From Gordonia hydrophobica NBRC 16057 (GTDB lineage Bacteria > Actinomycetota > Actinomycetes > Mycobacteriales > Mycobacteriaceae): a stretch of 64,000 nt of DNA. Both the position numbers and the translations under genes were made by a program. Positions 45,367-55,485 of the stretch are shown here, piece after piece (position 1 is the first letter of the stretch; each line of letters opens with the position of its first letter). The notes beneath the pieces were generated by a model. That model saw only the letters and a program-made list of their open reading frames with translations. It made no database searches and was not told the origin of the DNA. Location: assembly GCF_001592365.1 (NCBI RefSeq), contig NZ_BCWU01000014.1, positions 1-64,000 of the forward strand. The letters are read 5' to 3'.

Positions 45367-46166
45367 TGGAAGCGGAACCACCTAACTGCCAGCGTGCCGC
45401 AGACGGCGGCCCAGGCGACGAGGACACAGAGACCGAAGACGTCCACCGAGGACTCGAGCGCCCGCGACAGCGACTCGGTGAGCGCCCCGGACGGCGACAG
45501 TCGGGCGATGGTGCGGACCGCGCCGGGGACGTGATCGTCGAACACGACCAGACTCGCCAGTCCGAGCAGGACGAACCACACCAGATTGCCCAACGCGAGC
45601 ACCACTTCGGCCTTCAGCGTGCCGCCGAGCAGCAGCCCCGCACACGCGAACGCGACAGTGCCGAGGATGATCGCGACGACGCCGAGGCCCAGACCGCCGA
45701 GGTCGGGGCGCCAGCCGAAGGCGAGTCCGATGCCGCCGATGATCAGCGCCTGCATCACGACCACGATGAGCACGGCGAGCGACTTGCCCGCGATGATGCC
45801 CCAGCGCGGAATCGGGGTGGCGCCCAACCGTTTGAGGGCGCCGTAGCGGCGATCGAAGCCCACCGCGATGGCCTGACCGGTGAACGCCGTCGACATGATC
45901 GCGACCGCCAGCACGGCGGGAACGAACGTCGTGGCACGGTCCGCCGCCGTGTCGCCGACCTCGGTGGTGAGCGGCAGCAGGCTCAGGCCGATGAGCATGG
46001 TGATCGGGATGAACATGGTCAACAGCAATTGCTCGCCGTTGCGGAGCAGGAGCAGCAGTTCCAGCCTCGTCTGCGCGATCAGCATCTGCGACAGCGACGC
46101 CGGGCGCGGATTCGGTGTGAAGGTTCCGCGGGGGAACCGGTTCGAGGCGGACACGTCGGTGCTCAC
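45363..46166 (-). CDS. ABC-2 type exporter permease
   Basis: A 267-residue membrane subunit with about six helices, preceded by a cytoplasmic N-terminus. The ABC-2 layout is seen in AVGFDRRYGALKRLGATPIPRW, the coupling segment between helices. It pairs with the upstream ATPase, which it overlaps (GTGA), and the same pair precedes ctaA in mycobacteria, so a role in haem or oxidase assembly, or drug export, is possible. Substrate unknown. Confidence 0.88.
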   Translation of the reverse strand: MSTDVSASNRFPRGTFTPNPRPASLSQMLIAQTRLELLLLLRNGEQLLLTMFIPITMLIGLSLLPLTTEVGDTAADRATTFVPAVLAVAIMSTAFTGQAIAVGFDRRYGALKRLGATPIPRWGIIAGKSLAVLIVVVMQALIIGGIGLAFGWRPDLGGLGLGVVAIILGTVAFACAGLLLGGTLKAEVVLALGNLVWFVLLGLASLVVFDDHVPGAVRTIARLSPSGALTESLSRALESSVDVFGLCVLVAWAAVCGTLAVRWFRFQ

Positions 46167-47131
46167 GCCCGCACCTCCCGTCCGGTGAGAGTGAGGAAGA
46201 CGTCCTGCAGTGTGTTGGTCGCCACGTTCATCGACTCGGCGAGGATGCCCTGGTCGGCACAGTAGCGGGTGATCGTGGCCACGAGTTCGGGCGTGATGTC
46301 GCCGGTGACGAGGAGTTCACCCGCCGGGGACAGTCGGCAGCGGTAACCGTCGGGGAGTGCAGTCTCCAACGCGTCGGCGGCCAGACCGGCGGCCCGGATG
46401 CGGAGTTGCCCTTCCGCGTCTTGCCGGACGAGGTCGGCGGGCGCACCCGCGGCCACGGCGCGACCGTGGTCGATGATGACGATCTGGTCGGCGAGCTCTT
46501 CGGCCTCGTCGAGCAGATGGGTGGTCAGCAGGATCGAGACGCCGTCGGCACGCAGACGGGAGATCAACTCCCAGACCATGATTCGAGCGTGCGCGTCGAG
46601 TCCGGCGGTCGGCTCGTCGAGGAACACGAGTTCGGGACGCCCGACGAGCGCGCACGCGAGGGAGAGGCGCTGCTGCTGACCGCCGGACAGTCGACGGAAA
46701 CCGGTGCCCGCGACCTCGGTGAGGCCGAGGGCCTCCATCAACCAGTCGGGATCGAGGGGATCGGCGCTGTATGCGGCGCACAGGCCGAGCATCTCTCCGG
46801 CCTTGGCGCCCGGATACGCGCCGCCGCCCTGCAGCATCACGCCGATCCGGGTGCGCAGCGTGTCGTTGTTCGCGATCGGGTCCAGGCCAAGGACCCGCAC
46901 ATCGCCTGCGTCGGGGCGGCCGAATCCTTCGCAGATCTCGACGGTGGTGGTCTTGCCCGCACCGTTCGGTCCCAGGAGCGCCAGCAGCTCACCCCGGGGC
47001 AAGGTCAGATCCAGCCCGTCGACGGCGGTCTTGTCGCCGAAGCGCTTGACGAGCCCGCGCACCAGAAGTGCGGCATCATCAGGATTCGACGTCGAATCCG
47101 GCCCGACGCGGGGCGAAAGAGCATCTTGCAC
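46163..47131 (-). CDS. ABC exporter ATPase (DrrA/CcmA type)
   Basis: A 322-residue ATP-binding subunit. Walker A is GPNGAGKTT, the signature is [12 protein letters not shown], Walker B is LVFLDEPTAGLD and the H-loop is LLTTHLLDEAEELAD. The C-terminal 90 residues form the extra domain seen in DrrA-like exporters. The GTG 47131 start (MQDALSPRVG) is chosen because TAGGGT lies 7 bases upstream; the longer open frame is the shadow of mptB. First gene of the ATPase-permease-ctaA operon. Confidence 0.88.
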   Translation of the reverse strand: MQDALSPRVGPDSTSNPDDAALLVRGLVKRFGDKTAVDGLDLTLPRGELLALLGPNGAGKTTTVEICEGFGRPDAGDVRVLGLDPIANNDTLRTRIGVMLQGGGAYPGAKAGEMLGLCAAYSADPLDPDWLMEALGLTEVAGTGFRRLSGGQQQRLSLACALVGRPELVFLDEPTAGLDAHARIMVWELISRLRADGVSILLTTHLLDEAEELADQIVIIDHGRAVAAGAPADLVRQDAEGQLRIRAAGLAADALETALPDGYRCRLSPAGELLVTGDITPELVATITRYCADQGILAESMNVATNTLQDVFLTLTGREVRA

Positions 47132-47138
47132 GCCCACC

Positions 47139-47144
47139 ACCCTA
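47139..47144 (-). promoter_or_regulatory. -10 hexamer, leaderless-type, for the ABC exporter/ctaA operon
   Basis: TAGGGT on the minus strand, 7 bases (ggtgggc) before GTG 47131. Confidence 0.5.
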
Positions 47145-47229
47145 GGCCAGAGGCCCAGGTCACCCGGGTGTGGGCCTGGCCTGCGACGGTGTCGGACGGC
47201 CCGGTTGCCCGCGTGGGGAAACAGGCGTC

Positions 47230-49005
47230 TTACTGCGTCTTCTGCGTCCGCTTGCGTCGCAGTCGACGCCGCAGCGGGGTGTCGAGAAAGAAGACGGCCG
47301 CGGTGATTGCGACCATGATCACACCGGTGGCGAGTCCCTGCGCCACCACGAGGGGGCTGGTGTCGGAGCTGGTGGGCATCACGACGACGGCGATGATGCT
47401 GGAGATAGCGACGGTGCCGACGCGGAACCACCGGGTGGTGGCCCAGGCGGCGAGGGGAATGACGGCCCACAGCAGGTACCACGCCTGCACGAAGGGGAAG
47501 AACACCACGACCGTCGCCATGGCGATACCGAGGCCGCCGAGCGGGTGGATGCGGCCGGCGAGGCACGCGAGGAGCCAGCGGACCACGAGGGCTGCGGCGA
47601 GTAGTTGGGCGATCGGCCGGGCGATGTCGAGGATGGCCTGCGTCTGTTCGCCCAGGCCGAGCCAGAGTCCGATGCGCCCGGACACCACCGACAGCAGGGT
47701 CGGCATGGACATCCAGGAACGGACGATGCCGCCGGTGCTCAGGGTGTGGACCCAGCCGAACCCGAGCCCCGTTGCGAAGCCGGTGACGGCGATGACGGCG
47801 CCGGACATGATTCCCAACAGTCCGGCGCTCGCCGTCAGCGCGGCGAGCGACCGCCGCGACCGCGACCACCATTCCCGGACCGGGGCATGGCGCAAGGCGG
47901 GCAGAGTGGCGCCCCAGCGGCGCGCCAGAGCGATGCCGACGAACCCGAGCGCGAGCAGCGAGGCGACCTTGATCATCGACGACCCGGCGATCACCACGGC
48001 GCCGGCGAGCAGGATCGCGCCGTCGCGGGAGGGAAGATACGGCTTGTCGATCCGTCGCAATCGGCCGGGACTGTCAACGCCGCGCAGGCACCATTCGAGA
48101 CCGACGAGCATCATGCCGAGCATCAGCGACTCGTTGTGGATGCCGCCGACGAGGTGCAGGATCAGGAGCGGGTTCAGTGCGCCGAGCCACAGCGCGGCGA
48201 CGGCGGACACGCCGCAGCGTCGAGCCAGGCGGGGGAGCGCCCAGACGATCATCAGCACGCCGCAGATGGCGACGACGCGATGCAGCAGCACCCCGGCGGT
48301 GATGTTGTCCCCGGTGATGGCGGTGATGTGCTCGCCGATCCAGAGGAAGAGCGGACCGTACGGGGCGGGCGTGTCCTTCCACAGATTCGGCACCGACAGG
48401 GTCAGCGGATGGTCGACGCCGAGGCCGCGCATCGGACTGTAGGTATAGGGGTCCAGCCCCTTGTAGGCGATCGCGCTCTGCGCGAGGTACGAGTAGACGT
48501 CCTTGCTGATCAGTGGAGGCGCGATGATCAGCGGAGCCACCCACATGAGCAGCGTGCGATCCGCCTGTCCGCGCGTCATCCGCCGGGCGGGACTGCGGCC
48601 CTCCGCGACCTCCACTCGGAACCGCCCGATCGCGTAGCGGCCCAGCATCACCCAGGCGACGGTGAGCATGATCGCGCCGCCGATGGAGACGGTCAGCGCC
48701 GTGGAGTACATGCGCGACGGCAAGGAGAGGATGCGAGTTCCCACGATCGGGTTCTGCAGGACCGGGAGCATGCCGGTGCCGAGCGAACCGATGAGGATCA
48801 GCATCGATCCGGTGGTGCCGAACAGCCGGATCCGCCGCATGCGCAGGGTCTCGAGGCGATTGAGCGGGCCGGTCTCGTGCTCGTCGTCGTGCATGCGTGC
48901 GACGCTGGTGCCGTAGTCGCCGGTGCGGTCGACATCACGCTGGGCCGCAGGCTTGGCCAGGCCTATGTAGTCGACGGTCCGTCGCACGAGGGGGAGTTCA
49001 GGCAC
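47230..49005 (-). CDS. mptB: alpha-(1->6)-mannopyranosyltransferase MptB
   Basis: A polytopic GT-C glycosyltransferase that uses polyprenyl-phosphomannose to prime the mannan core of lipomannan and lipoarabinomannan at the membrane. It has 591 residues, the length I recall for the M. tuberculosis protein, and about 13 membrane helices. The catalytic acidic loop after helix 1-2 is SKDVYSYLAQ, followed by DPYTYSP and PAPYGPLFLWI, all GT-C hallmarks. GTG 49005 has TACAGT 7 bases upstream. The position between the ABC exporter and sufR matches mycobacteria. Confidence 0.9.
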   Translation of the reverse strand: MPELPLVRRTVDYIGLAKPAAQRDVDRTGDYGTSVARMHDDEHETGPLNRLETLRMRRIRLFGTTGSMLILIGSLGTGMLPVLQNPIVGTRILSLPSRMYSTALTVSIGGAIMLTVAWVMLGRYAIGRFRVEVAEGRSPARRMTRGQADRTLLMWVAPLIIAPPLISKDVYSYLAQSAIAYKGLDPYTYSPMRGLGVDHPLTLSVPNLWKDTPAPYGPLFLWIGEHITAITGDNITAGVLLHRVVAICGVLMIVWALPRLARRCGVSAVAALWLGALNPLLILHLVGGIHNESLMLGMMLVGLEWCLRGVDSPGRLRRIDKPYLPSRDGAILLAGAVVIAGSSMIKVASLLALGFVGIALARRWGATLPALRHAPVREWWSRSRRSLAALTASAGLLGIMSGAVIAVTGFATGLGFGWVHTLSTGGIVRSWMSMPTLLSVVSGRIGLWLGLGEQTQAILDIARPIAQLLAAALVVRWLLACLAGRIHPLGGLGIAMATVVVFFPFVQAWYLLWAVIPLAAWATTRWFRVGTVAISSIIAVVVMPTSSDTSPLVVAQGLATGVIMVAITAAVFFLDTPLRRRLRRKRTQKTQ

Positions 49006-49012
49006 ACCGACG

Positions 49013-49018
49013 ACTGTA
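49013..49018 (-). promoter_or_regulatory. -10 hexamer, leaderless-type, for mptB
   Basis: TACAGT on the minus strand, 7 bases (cgtcggt) before GTG 49005. Confidence 0.5.
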
Positions 49019-49100
49019 ACGGGTGTGGTTGCGCGTTCCGGTCAGACACGGCACGAGGATGATTTAGGCAACCCTTGCTAGCCCGGGGGAAGTATTTAAG

Positions 49101-49114
49101 TAACAATATTGTTG
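49101..49114 (+). promoter_or_regulatory. candidate SufR operator overlapping the suf promoter
   Basis: AACAATATTGTT (49102-49113) is a perfect 12-bp palindrome ending right at the sufR GTG. With flanking bases it reads TAAC-N6-GTTG, one base from the CAAC-N6-GTTG site reported for cyanobacterial SufR. Its left half also forms the best -10-like hexamer (AACAAT, 6 bases before GTG), so a bound repressor would block transcription. The surrounding 25 bases are strikingly AT-rich for this genome. Confidence 0.6.
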
Positions 49115-49869
49115 TGAAAAGCATGAGCGGTGACGATCAGCTGCTGTCACAGCAGCCTGCAGACGGGACGGGCCCCGACGGCGCGACCCGTGCTGCTGTC
49201 GTTTCGCTGCTCGTCGACGAGGGCCCGATGACGGCCAGTGACATCGCCGACCACCTCGGAATCTCACCGGCGGGGGTCCGTCGACACCTGGACATCCTGT
49301 CGGGCGACGGCGACATCGAAGTCGCACCCGCCGGCTTCTCGAAGAGCGGGAAGGCCACCCGCGGCCGCCCCGCGAAGTGGTTTCAACTGACGCCGACGGG
49401 TCGCGGGAAGCTGCGACACGCCTACGACGATCTCGCCGGTGCGGTGCTTCGGAAACTGCGCGACGTCGCCGGGCAGCACGCCGTCGACGATTTCGCTCAC
49501 GAGCGGATCGCCGACCTCACCACCGACGTGACCCCGGTCGCCGAGTCCGGCTCGGTCATCGCGACCGTCGAACAGATCACCGATGCTCTCACCGCAGGCG
49601 GATACGCAGCCAACACCCGCGAGGTGGGTGCAGGCATTCAGATCTGCCAACATCACTGTCCGGTCGCCCACGTGGCGGCCGAGTTCCCGGAGCTCTGTGA
49701 GGCCGAGACAGCCAGATTCACCGAGCTCCTCGGTACGCACGTGCAGCGGTTGGCGACCATCGCCAACGGCGACTGCGTGTGTACGACGCACGTGCCCGTG
49801 CACGTCATGACTGACGGAGGCCGCCAGCCCGCGACCACCGACACCCCCGATGGAAAGGTTCCCCGATGA
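49114..49869 (+). CDS. sufR: Fe-S cluster-sensing repressor SufR
   Basis: A 251-residue transcriptional regulator of the suf operon. The winged helix-turn-helix is at about 30-75 ([26 protein letters not shown]). The C-terminal cysteines CQHHC, then ELCEAE, and GDCVCTTHV can ligate a [4Fe-4S] cluster; when the cluster is lost, repression is relieved. I start at GTG 49114, directly after the palindromic operator; ATG 49123, three codons later, is possible. Its stop overlaps sufB (ATGA). Confidence 0.92.
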   Translation: MKSMSGDDQLLSQQPADGTGPDGATRAAVVSLLVDEGPMTASDIADHLGISPAGVRRHLDILSGDGDIEVAPAGFSKSGKATRGRPAKWFQLTPTGRGKLRHAYDDLAGAVLRKLRDVAGQHAVDDFAHERIADLTTDVTPVAESGSVIATVEQITDALTAGGYAANTREVGAGIQICQHHCPVAHVAAEFPELCEAETARFTELLGTHVQRLATIANGDCVCTTHVPVHVMTDGGRQPATTDTPDGKVPR

Positions 49870-51302
49870 CGGTCACCGATCCCGCCGCCACCCAGCTGAC
49901 GCAGGAAGAGACCATTGCTTCCTTCGACCGCTACGGCTACGGCTGGTCCGACAGCGATGAGGCAGGAGCGTCCGCGACCCGCGGGCTCTCCGAGGCCGTC
50001 GTCCGCGACATCTCCTCGAAGAAGAACGAGCCCGAATGGATGCTCGAGTCGCGGCTGAAGGCGCTGCGGATCTTCGATCGCAAGCCCATGCCGAGTTGGG
50101 GCGGCGACCTCGACGGCATCGACTTCGACAACATCAAGTACTTCGTGCGCTCCACGGAGAAGCAGGCCGAGTCGTGGGAGGACCTGCCGGAGGACATCCG
50201 CAACACCTACGACCGACTGGGCATCCCGGAGGCCGAGAAGCAGCGCCTGGTCGCGGGAGTCGCGGCACAGTACGAGTCAGAGGTCGTCTACCACCAGATC
50301 CGCGAGGACCTGGAGGAGAAGGGCGTCATCTTCCTCGACACCGACAGTGGTCTGCGCGAGCACCCGGAACTCTTCGAGGAGTACTTCGGCAGCGTGATCC
50401 CGGCCGGTGACAACAAGTTCTCCGCGCTGAACACCGCGGTCTGGTCCGGTGGGTCGTTCATCTACGTGCCGAAGGGCGTGCACGTCGACATCCCGCTGCA
50501 GGCGTACTTCCGTATCAACACCGAGAACATGGGTCAGTTCGAACGCACGCTGATCATCGTCGACGAGGACGCCTACGTCCACTACGTCGAGGGCTGCACC
50601 GCCCCGATCTACAAGTCCGACTCGTTGCACTCGGCCGTCGTCGAGATCATCGTCAAGAAGGGCGGTCGCTGCCGCTACACGACCATCCAGAACTGGTCGA
50701 ACAACGTCTACAACCTGGTGACCAAGCGCGCCAAGGCCGAAGAGGGCGCGACCATGGAGTGGGTCGACGGCAATATCGGATCCAAGGTCACCATGAAGTA
50801 CCCGGCGGTGTGGCTGACCGGCGAGCACGCCAAGGGCGAGGTCCTGTCGGTGGCGTTCGCGGGCGAGGGCCAGCACCAGGACACCGGATCCAAGATGGTC
50901 CATCTGGCGCCGAACACCTCCAGCAACATCGTCAGCAAGTCGGTGGCGCGCGGCGGCGGCCGGTCGTCGTACCGCGGCCTGATCAAGATCAATCCGGGCG
51001 CCCACGGCAGTCGCTCCACTGTGCAGTGCGACGCCCTGCTGGTGGACCAGATCAGCCGCAGCGACACCTACCCGTACGTCGACATCCGCGAGGACGACGT
51101 CACGATGGGCCATGAGGCCACGGTCTCGAAGGTCAGCGATGATCAGCTCTTCTATCTGATGAGTCGCGGCATGACCGAGGAAGAGGCCATGGCCATGGTG
51201 GTTCGCGGCTTCGTCGAGCCGATCGCCAAGGAACTGCCGATGGAGTACGCGCTCGAGCTGAATCGGCTGATCGAACTGCAGATGGAAGGAGCGGTCGGCT
51301 GA
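49866..51302 (+). CDS. sufB: Fe-S cluster assembly scaffold protein SufB
   Basis: Scaffold subunit of the SufBCD complex on which Fe-S clusters are built. It has 478 residues, with no intein, unlike the M. tuberculosis gene. The beta-helix core includes [38 protein letters not shown] and [19 protein letters not shown]. The conserved C-terminal part is [20 protein letters not shown] and [14 protein letters not shown]. It is coupled to sufR and sufD. Confidence 0.97.
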   Translation: MTVTDPAATQLTQEETIASFDRYGYGWSDSDEAGASATRGLSEAVVRDISSKKNEPEWMLESRLKALRIFDRKPMPSWGGDLDGIDFDNIKYFVRSTEKQAESWEDLPEDIRNTYDRLGIPEAEKQRLVAGVAAQYESEVVYHQIREDLEEKGVIFLDTDSGLREHPELFEEYFGSVIPAGDNKFSALNTAVWSGGSFIYVPKGVHVDIPLQAYFRINTENMGQFERTLIIVDEDAYVHYVEGCTAPIYKSDSLHSAVVEIIVKKGGRCRYTTIQNWSNNVYNLVTKRAKAEEGATMEWVDGNIGSKVTMKYPAVWLTGEHAKGEVLSVAFAGEGQHQDTGSKMVHLAPNTSSNIVSKSVARGGGRSSYRGLIKINPGAHGSRSTVQCDALLVDQISRSDTYPYVDIREDDVTMGHEATVSKVSDDQLFYLMSRGMTEEEAMAMVVRGFVEPIAKELPMEYALELNRLIELQMEGAVG

Positions 51303-52477
51303 TGGCGGACTCTGCTTCCACCGCCGCACCCGCGGTGGTGGTCAACAAGGGTGAGCTCTTCACCTCCTACGACGTCGAGGCGTTCGAAGTCCCGTCGCAG
51401 CGGGAGGAGGCCTGGCGCTTCACACCGTTCCGTCGGCTGCACGGACTGCACGATGGCACCGCGACGCCGACCGGGACCACCACCGTCGAGTCGACCGGGG
51501 CCACCGACGGCGTGACCGTGGAGACCGTCGGCCGCGACGATGCTCGGTTGGGCAAGGCAGGCGTTCCGTTCGACCGCGTCTCGGCGCAGGCGTACTCGTC
51601 GTTCGAGACCGCGACCATCGTGACGATCGCCAACGAGGCGCAGGTCGCCGACCCGGTCTTCCTGACCGTCAACGGTCCGGGCGTCGATCAGACCGCCTAC
51701 TCGCACATCCAGGTGCACGCCGGGGCCTTCTCGAAGTCCGTCGTGGTGATCGATCAGCGCGGCAGCGGCGTCATCGGCGAGAACGTGGAGATCATCGCCG
51801 ACGACAGCGCTCACCTGACCGTGGTGAACGTTCACGAATGGGAGGACGACGCGACGCATGTTGCGACGCATCACCTCTCGCTCGGTCGCGACGCGGCGCT
51901 CAAGCACTTCGCCGTCAGCCTCGGCGGACACACCGTCCGGATCTCGCCGCACGTGCAGTACACCGCGCCCGGCGGCGACGCCGAGCTGTGGGGACTGTAC
52001 TTCGCGGACGGTGGGCAGCACCTCGAGCAGCGACTGCTGGTCGATCACGCACAGCCGAACTGCCGCTCGCATGTGGTGTACAAGGGTGCGCTCCAGGGCG
52101 ACGCGTCCGGCGACAAGCGGAAGGAAGCACACACCGTCTGGATCGGTGACGTGCTGATCCGACCGGCGGCCGAGGGCACGGACACCTACGAGCTCAACCG
52201 CAACCTGGTTCTGACCGACAATGCCCGCGCCGATTCGGTGCCGAACCTGGAGATCGAGACCGGCGAGATCATCGGGGCCGGCCACGCCAGCGCCACCGGC
52301 CGGTTCGACGACGAGCAGTTGTTCTACCTGCAGGCGCGCGGCATTCCCGAGGACGTCGCGCGGCGTCTCGTCGTCCGCGGATTCTTCGGCGAGGTCCTCG
52401 CCAAGATCTCCGTGCCTGAACTGCGCGAACGACTCGAGGCGGCCATCGAAGCCGAGCTCGAATCCGCAGGCGCCTGA
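51302..52477 (+). CDS. sufD: Fe-S cluster assembly protein SufD
   Basis: Partner of SufB in the SufBCD scaffold, needed for iron entry. It has 391 residues. The N-terminal REEAWRFTPFRRL is typical. The beta-helix shares the SufB-like C-terminal signature HASATGRFDDEQLFYLQARG. The ATG shares one base with the sufB stop (TGATG). sufC follows after 49 bases with its own aaggaa site. Confidence 0.95.
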   Translation: MADSASTAAPAVVVNKGELFTSYDVEAFEVPSQREEAWRFTPFRRLHGLHDGTATPTGTTTVESTGATDGVTVETVGRDDARLGKAGVPFDRVSAQAYSSFETATIVTIANEAQVADPVFLTVNGPGVDQTAYSHIQVHAGAFSKSVVVIDQRGSGVIGENVEIIADDSAHLTVVNVHEWEDDATHVATHHLSLGRDAALKHFAVSLGGHTVRISPHVQYTAPGGDAELWGLYFADGGQHLEQRLLVDHAQPNCRSHVVYKGALQGDASGDKRKEAHTVWIGDVLIRPAAEGTDTYELNRNLVLTDNARADSVPNLEIETGEIIGAGHASATGRFDDEQLFYLQARGIPEDVARRLVVRGFFGEVLAKISVPELRERLEAAIEAELESAGA

Positions 52478-52526
52478 TCCGCACCGTCGCTGTCGACCAC
52501 ACACAGACTTTAAGGAACCACCACAG

Positions 52527-53297
52527 ATGACCACCTTGGAAATCCGCGACCTGCACGTCGACGTCGCCCAGAGCGACCCCGACGCCGAGCCGATCCACAT
52601 CCTCAAGGGTGTGGACCTGACCGTGAAGTCGGGCGAGACGCACGCGATCATGGGCCCCAACGGCTCAGGAAAGTCGACGCTCTCGTATGCCATCGCCGGT
52701 CACCCGAAATACCAGGTCACCTCGGGCACCATCACCCTCGACGGTGAGGACGTGCTGACCATGTCGGTCGACGAGCGCGCCCGCGCCGGCCTCTTCCTGG
52801 CCATGCAGTACCCGGTCGAGGTCCCCGGGGTCTCGATGTCGAACTTCCTCCGCAGTGCCGCCACCGCGGTCCGTGGCGAGGCGCCGAAGCTGCGCCACTG
52901 GGTCAAGGAGACCAAGGCCGCCATGGCGGATCTGGACATCGACCCGGCGTTCGGCGACCGCAGCGTCAACGAGGGCTTCTCCGGCGGTGAGAAGAAGCGG
53001 CACGAGATCCTGCAGCTGAGCCTGCTGAAGCCGAAGGTCGCCATTCTCGACGAGACCGACTCGGGCCTCGACGTGGATGCGCTACGCATCGTCTCCGAGG
53101 GCGTCAATCGCTACAAGGAGGCCGAGACCGGCGGCATTCTGCTGATCACGCACTACACGCGGATCCTGCGCTACATCAAGCCCGACTTCGTGCACGTCTT
53201 CGTCGACGGTCGCGTCGTTGAGTCGGCGGGCCCCGAGCTCGCGGACGAGTTGGAAGAGAACGGCTACGAGCGCTTCACGGCAGCAGCGGCCAAGTAA
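52527..53297 (+). CDS. sufC: Fe-S cluster assembly ATPase SufC
   Basis: ABC-type ATPase that drives conformational change of SufBD. It has 256 residues. Walker A is GPNGSGKST, the signature is FSGGEKKRHEILQL, Walker B is VAILDETDSGLDVDAL (DETD in place of the usual DEPT, as in all SufC), and the H-loop is ITHYTRIL. ATG 52527 is preceded by aaggaa; the longer upstream frame is the shadow of sufD. Confidence 0.97.
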   Translation: MTTLEIRDLHVDVAQSDPDAEPIHILKGVDLTVKSGETHAIMGPNGSGKSTLSYAIAGHPKYQVTSGTITLDGEDVLTMSVDERARAGLFLAMQYPVEVPGVSMSNFLRSAATAVRGEAPKLRHWVKETKAAMADLDIDPAFGDRSVNEGFSGGEKKRHEILQLSLLKPKVAILDETDSGLDVDALRIVSEGVNRYKEAETGGILLITHYTRILRYIKPDFVHVFVDGRVVESAGPELADELEENGYERFTAAAAK

Positions 53298-54590
<1,293 letters not shown>

Positions 54591-54606
54591 TGAAGGGAGT
54601 CTGCTG

Positions 54607-55068
54607 ATGAGAATGGAGCAGATGTACCAGGAGGTGATCCTGGACCACTACAAGCATCCGCACGGGCGCGGTCTGCGAGAACCGTTCGGCGCAGAGGTCC
54701 ACCATGTGAACCCGACGTGCGGTGACGAGGTCACTTTGCGCGTGGCGGTCGCCGACGGTGCGGTGTCCGACATCTCGTACGACGGCCAGGGGTGCTCGAT
54801 CTCGCAGGCGTCCACGTCGGTGCTGTTCGACCAGGTGGTCGGCCTGCCGATCGACGAAGCCCTGACGGCGCTCGATGCGTTCAACCAGATGATGACTTCA
54901 CGCGGCCAGGACGCGGGCGACGAGGATCTCATCGGCGACGGCATCGCCTTCGCGGGCGTCAGCAAGTACCCGGCGCGCGTCAAATGCGCTCTGCTGGGGT
55001 GGATGGCGTTCAAAGACGCCCTCGCGCAGACCGTCGCCGAGACCGAGCCCGCCCACACCTCCGTGTGA
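54607..55068 (+). CDS. sufU: zinc-dependent sulfurtransferase SufU
   Basis: Accepts persulfide sulfur from SufS by zinc-ligand exchange and passes it to SufBCD. It has 153 residues. The zinc ligands fit Cys38 (NPTCGDE) with Asp40, Cys63 (GQGCSIS) and Cys127 (VKCALLGW). The insertion between the last two cysteines is longer than in IscU, as is typical of SufU. ATG 54607 is preceded by agggag and lies 16 bases after sufS. Confidence 0.95.
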   Translation: MRMEQMYQEVILDHYKHPHGRGLREPFGAEVHHVNPTCGDEVTLRVAVADGAVSDISYDGQGCSISQASTSVLFDQVVGLPIDEALTALDAFNQMMTSRGQDAGDEDLIGDGIAFAGVSKYPARVKCALLGWMAFKDALAQTVAETEPAHTSV

Positions 55069-55122
55069 CCCGACCCGTGTGACCCGTCCTTCCCGATCCC
55101 CGTTCCCGTTTAGGAGCAGTCC

Positions 55123-55479
55123 ATGACCGAGACCCCCGCGAACCCCGCACCCGTCGACACCTCGCTGCCGACGATCGACGACATCGAAGAGGCGTTGCGC
55201 GACGTCGTGGATCCCGAACTCGGGATCAACGTGGTCGACCTCGGACTCATCTACGGCCTGGAGGTGAACAACGACGCCGGCGTCACGATCGACATGACGC
55301 TCACCTCGCCCGCCTGCCCGCTGCAGGATGTCATCGAGGACCAGGCGCGCAGCATGCTCGTGAACAGTGGTCTGTGCACCGACATGGAGATCAACTGGGT
55401 CTGGATTCCCGCCTGGGGTCCGGACAAGATCACCGACGACGGCCGCGAGCAGCTCCGCGCACTGGGCTTCACCGTCTAG
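55123..55479 (+). CDS. sufT: Fe-S carrier/maturation protein SufT (DUF59/MIP18)
   Basis: A 118-residue member of the MIP18 family that helps mature Fe-S proteins under high demand. Signatures are EALRDVVDPELGINVVDLGLIYG (about 23-45), MTLTSPACPL with the conserved Cys, and VWIPAWGPDKITDDGREQL at the end. The ATG is preceded by aggagc. It is the last gene of the suf operon; the GGDEF gene begins 6 bases later. Confidence 0.94.
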   Translation: MTETPANPAPVDTSLPTIDDIEEALRDVVDPELGINVVDLGLIYGLEVNNDAGVTIDMTLTSPACPLQDVIEDQARSMLVNSGLCTDMEINWVWIPAWGPDKITDDGREQLRALGFTV

Positions 55480-55485
55480 CCGGGC

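Noticed and set aside
49063..49081. Iron-regulator (IdeR/DtxR) box before sufR
   Set aside because: Only about half of the 19 positions match the standard consensus. It is mentioned in the suf finding as a weak possibility and not annotated.
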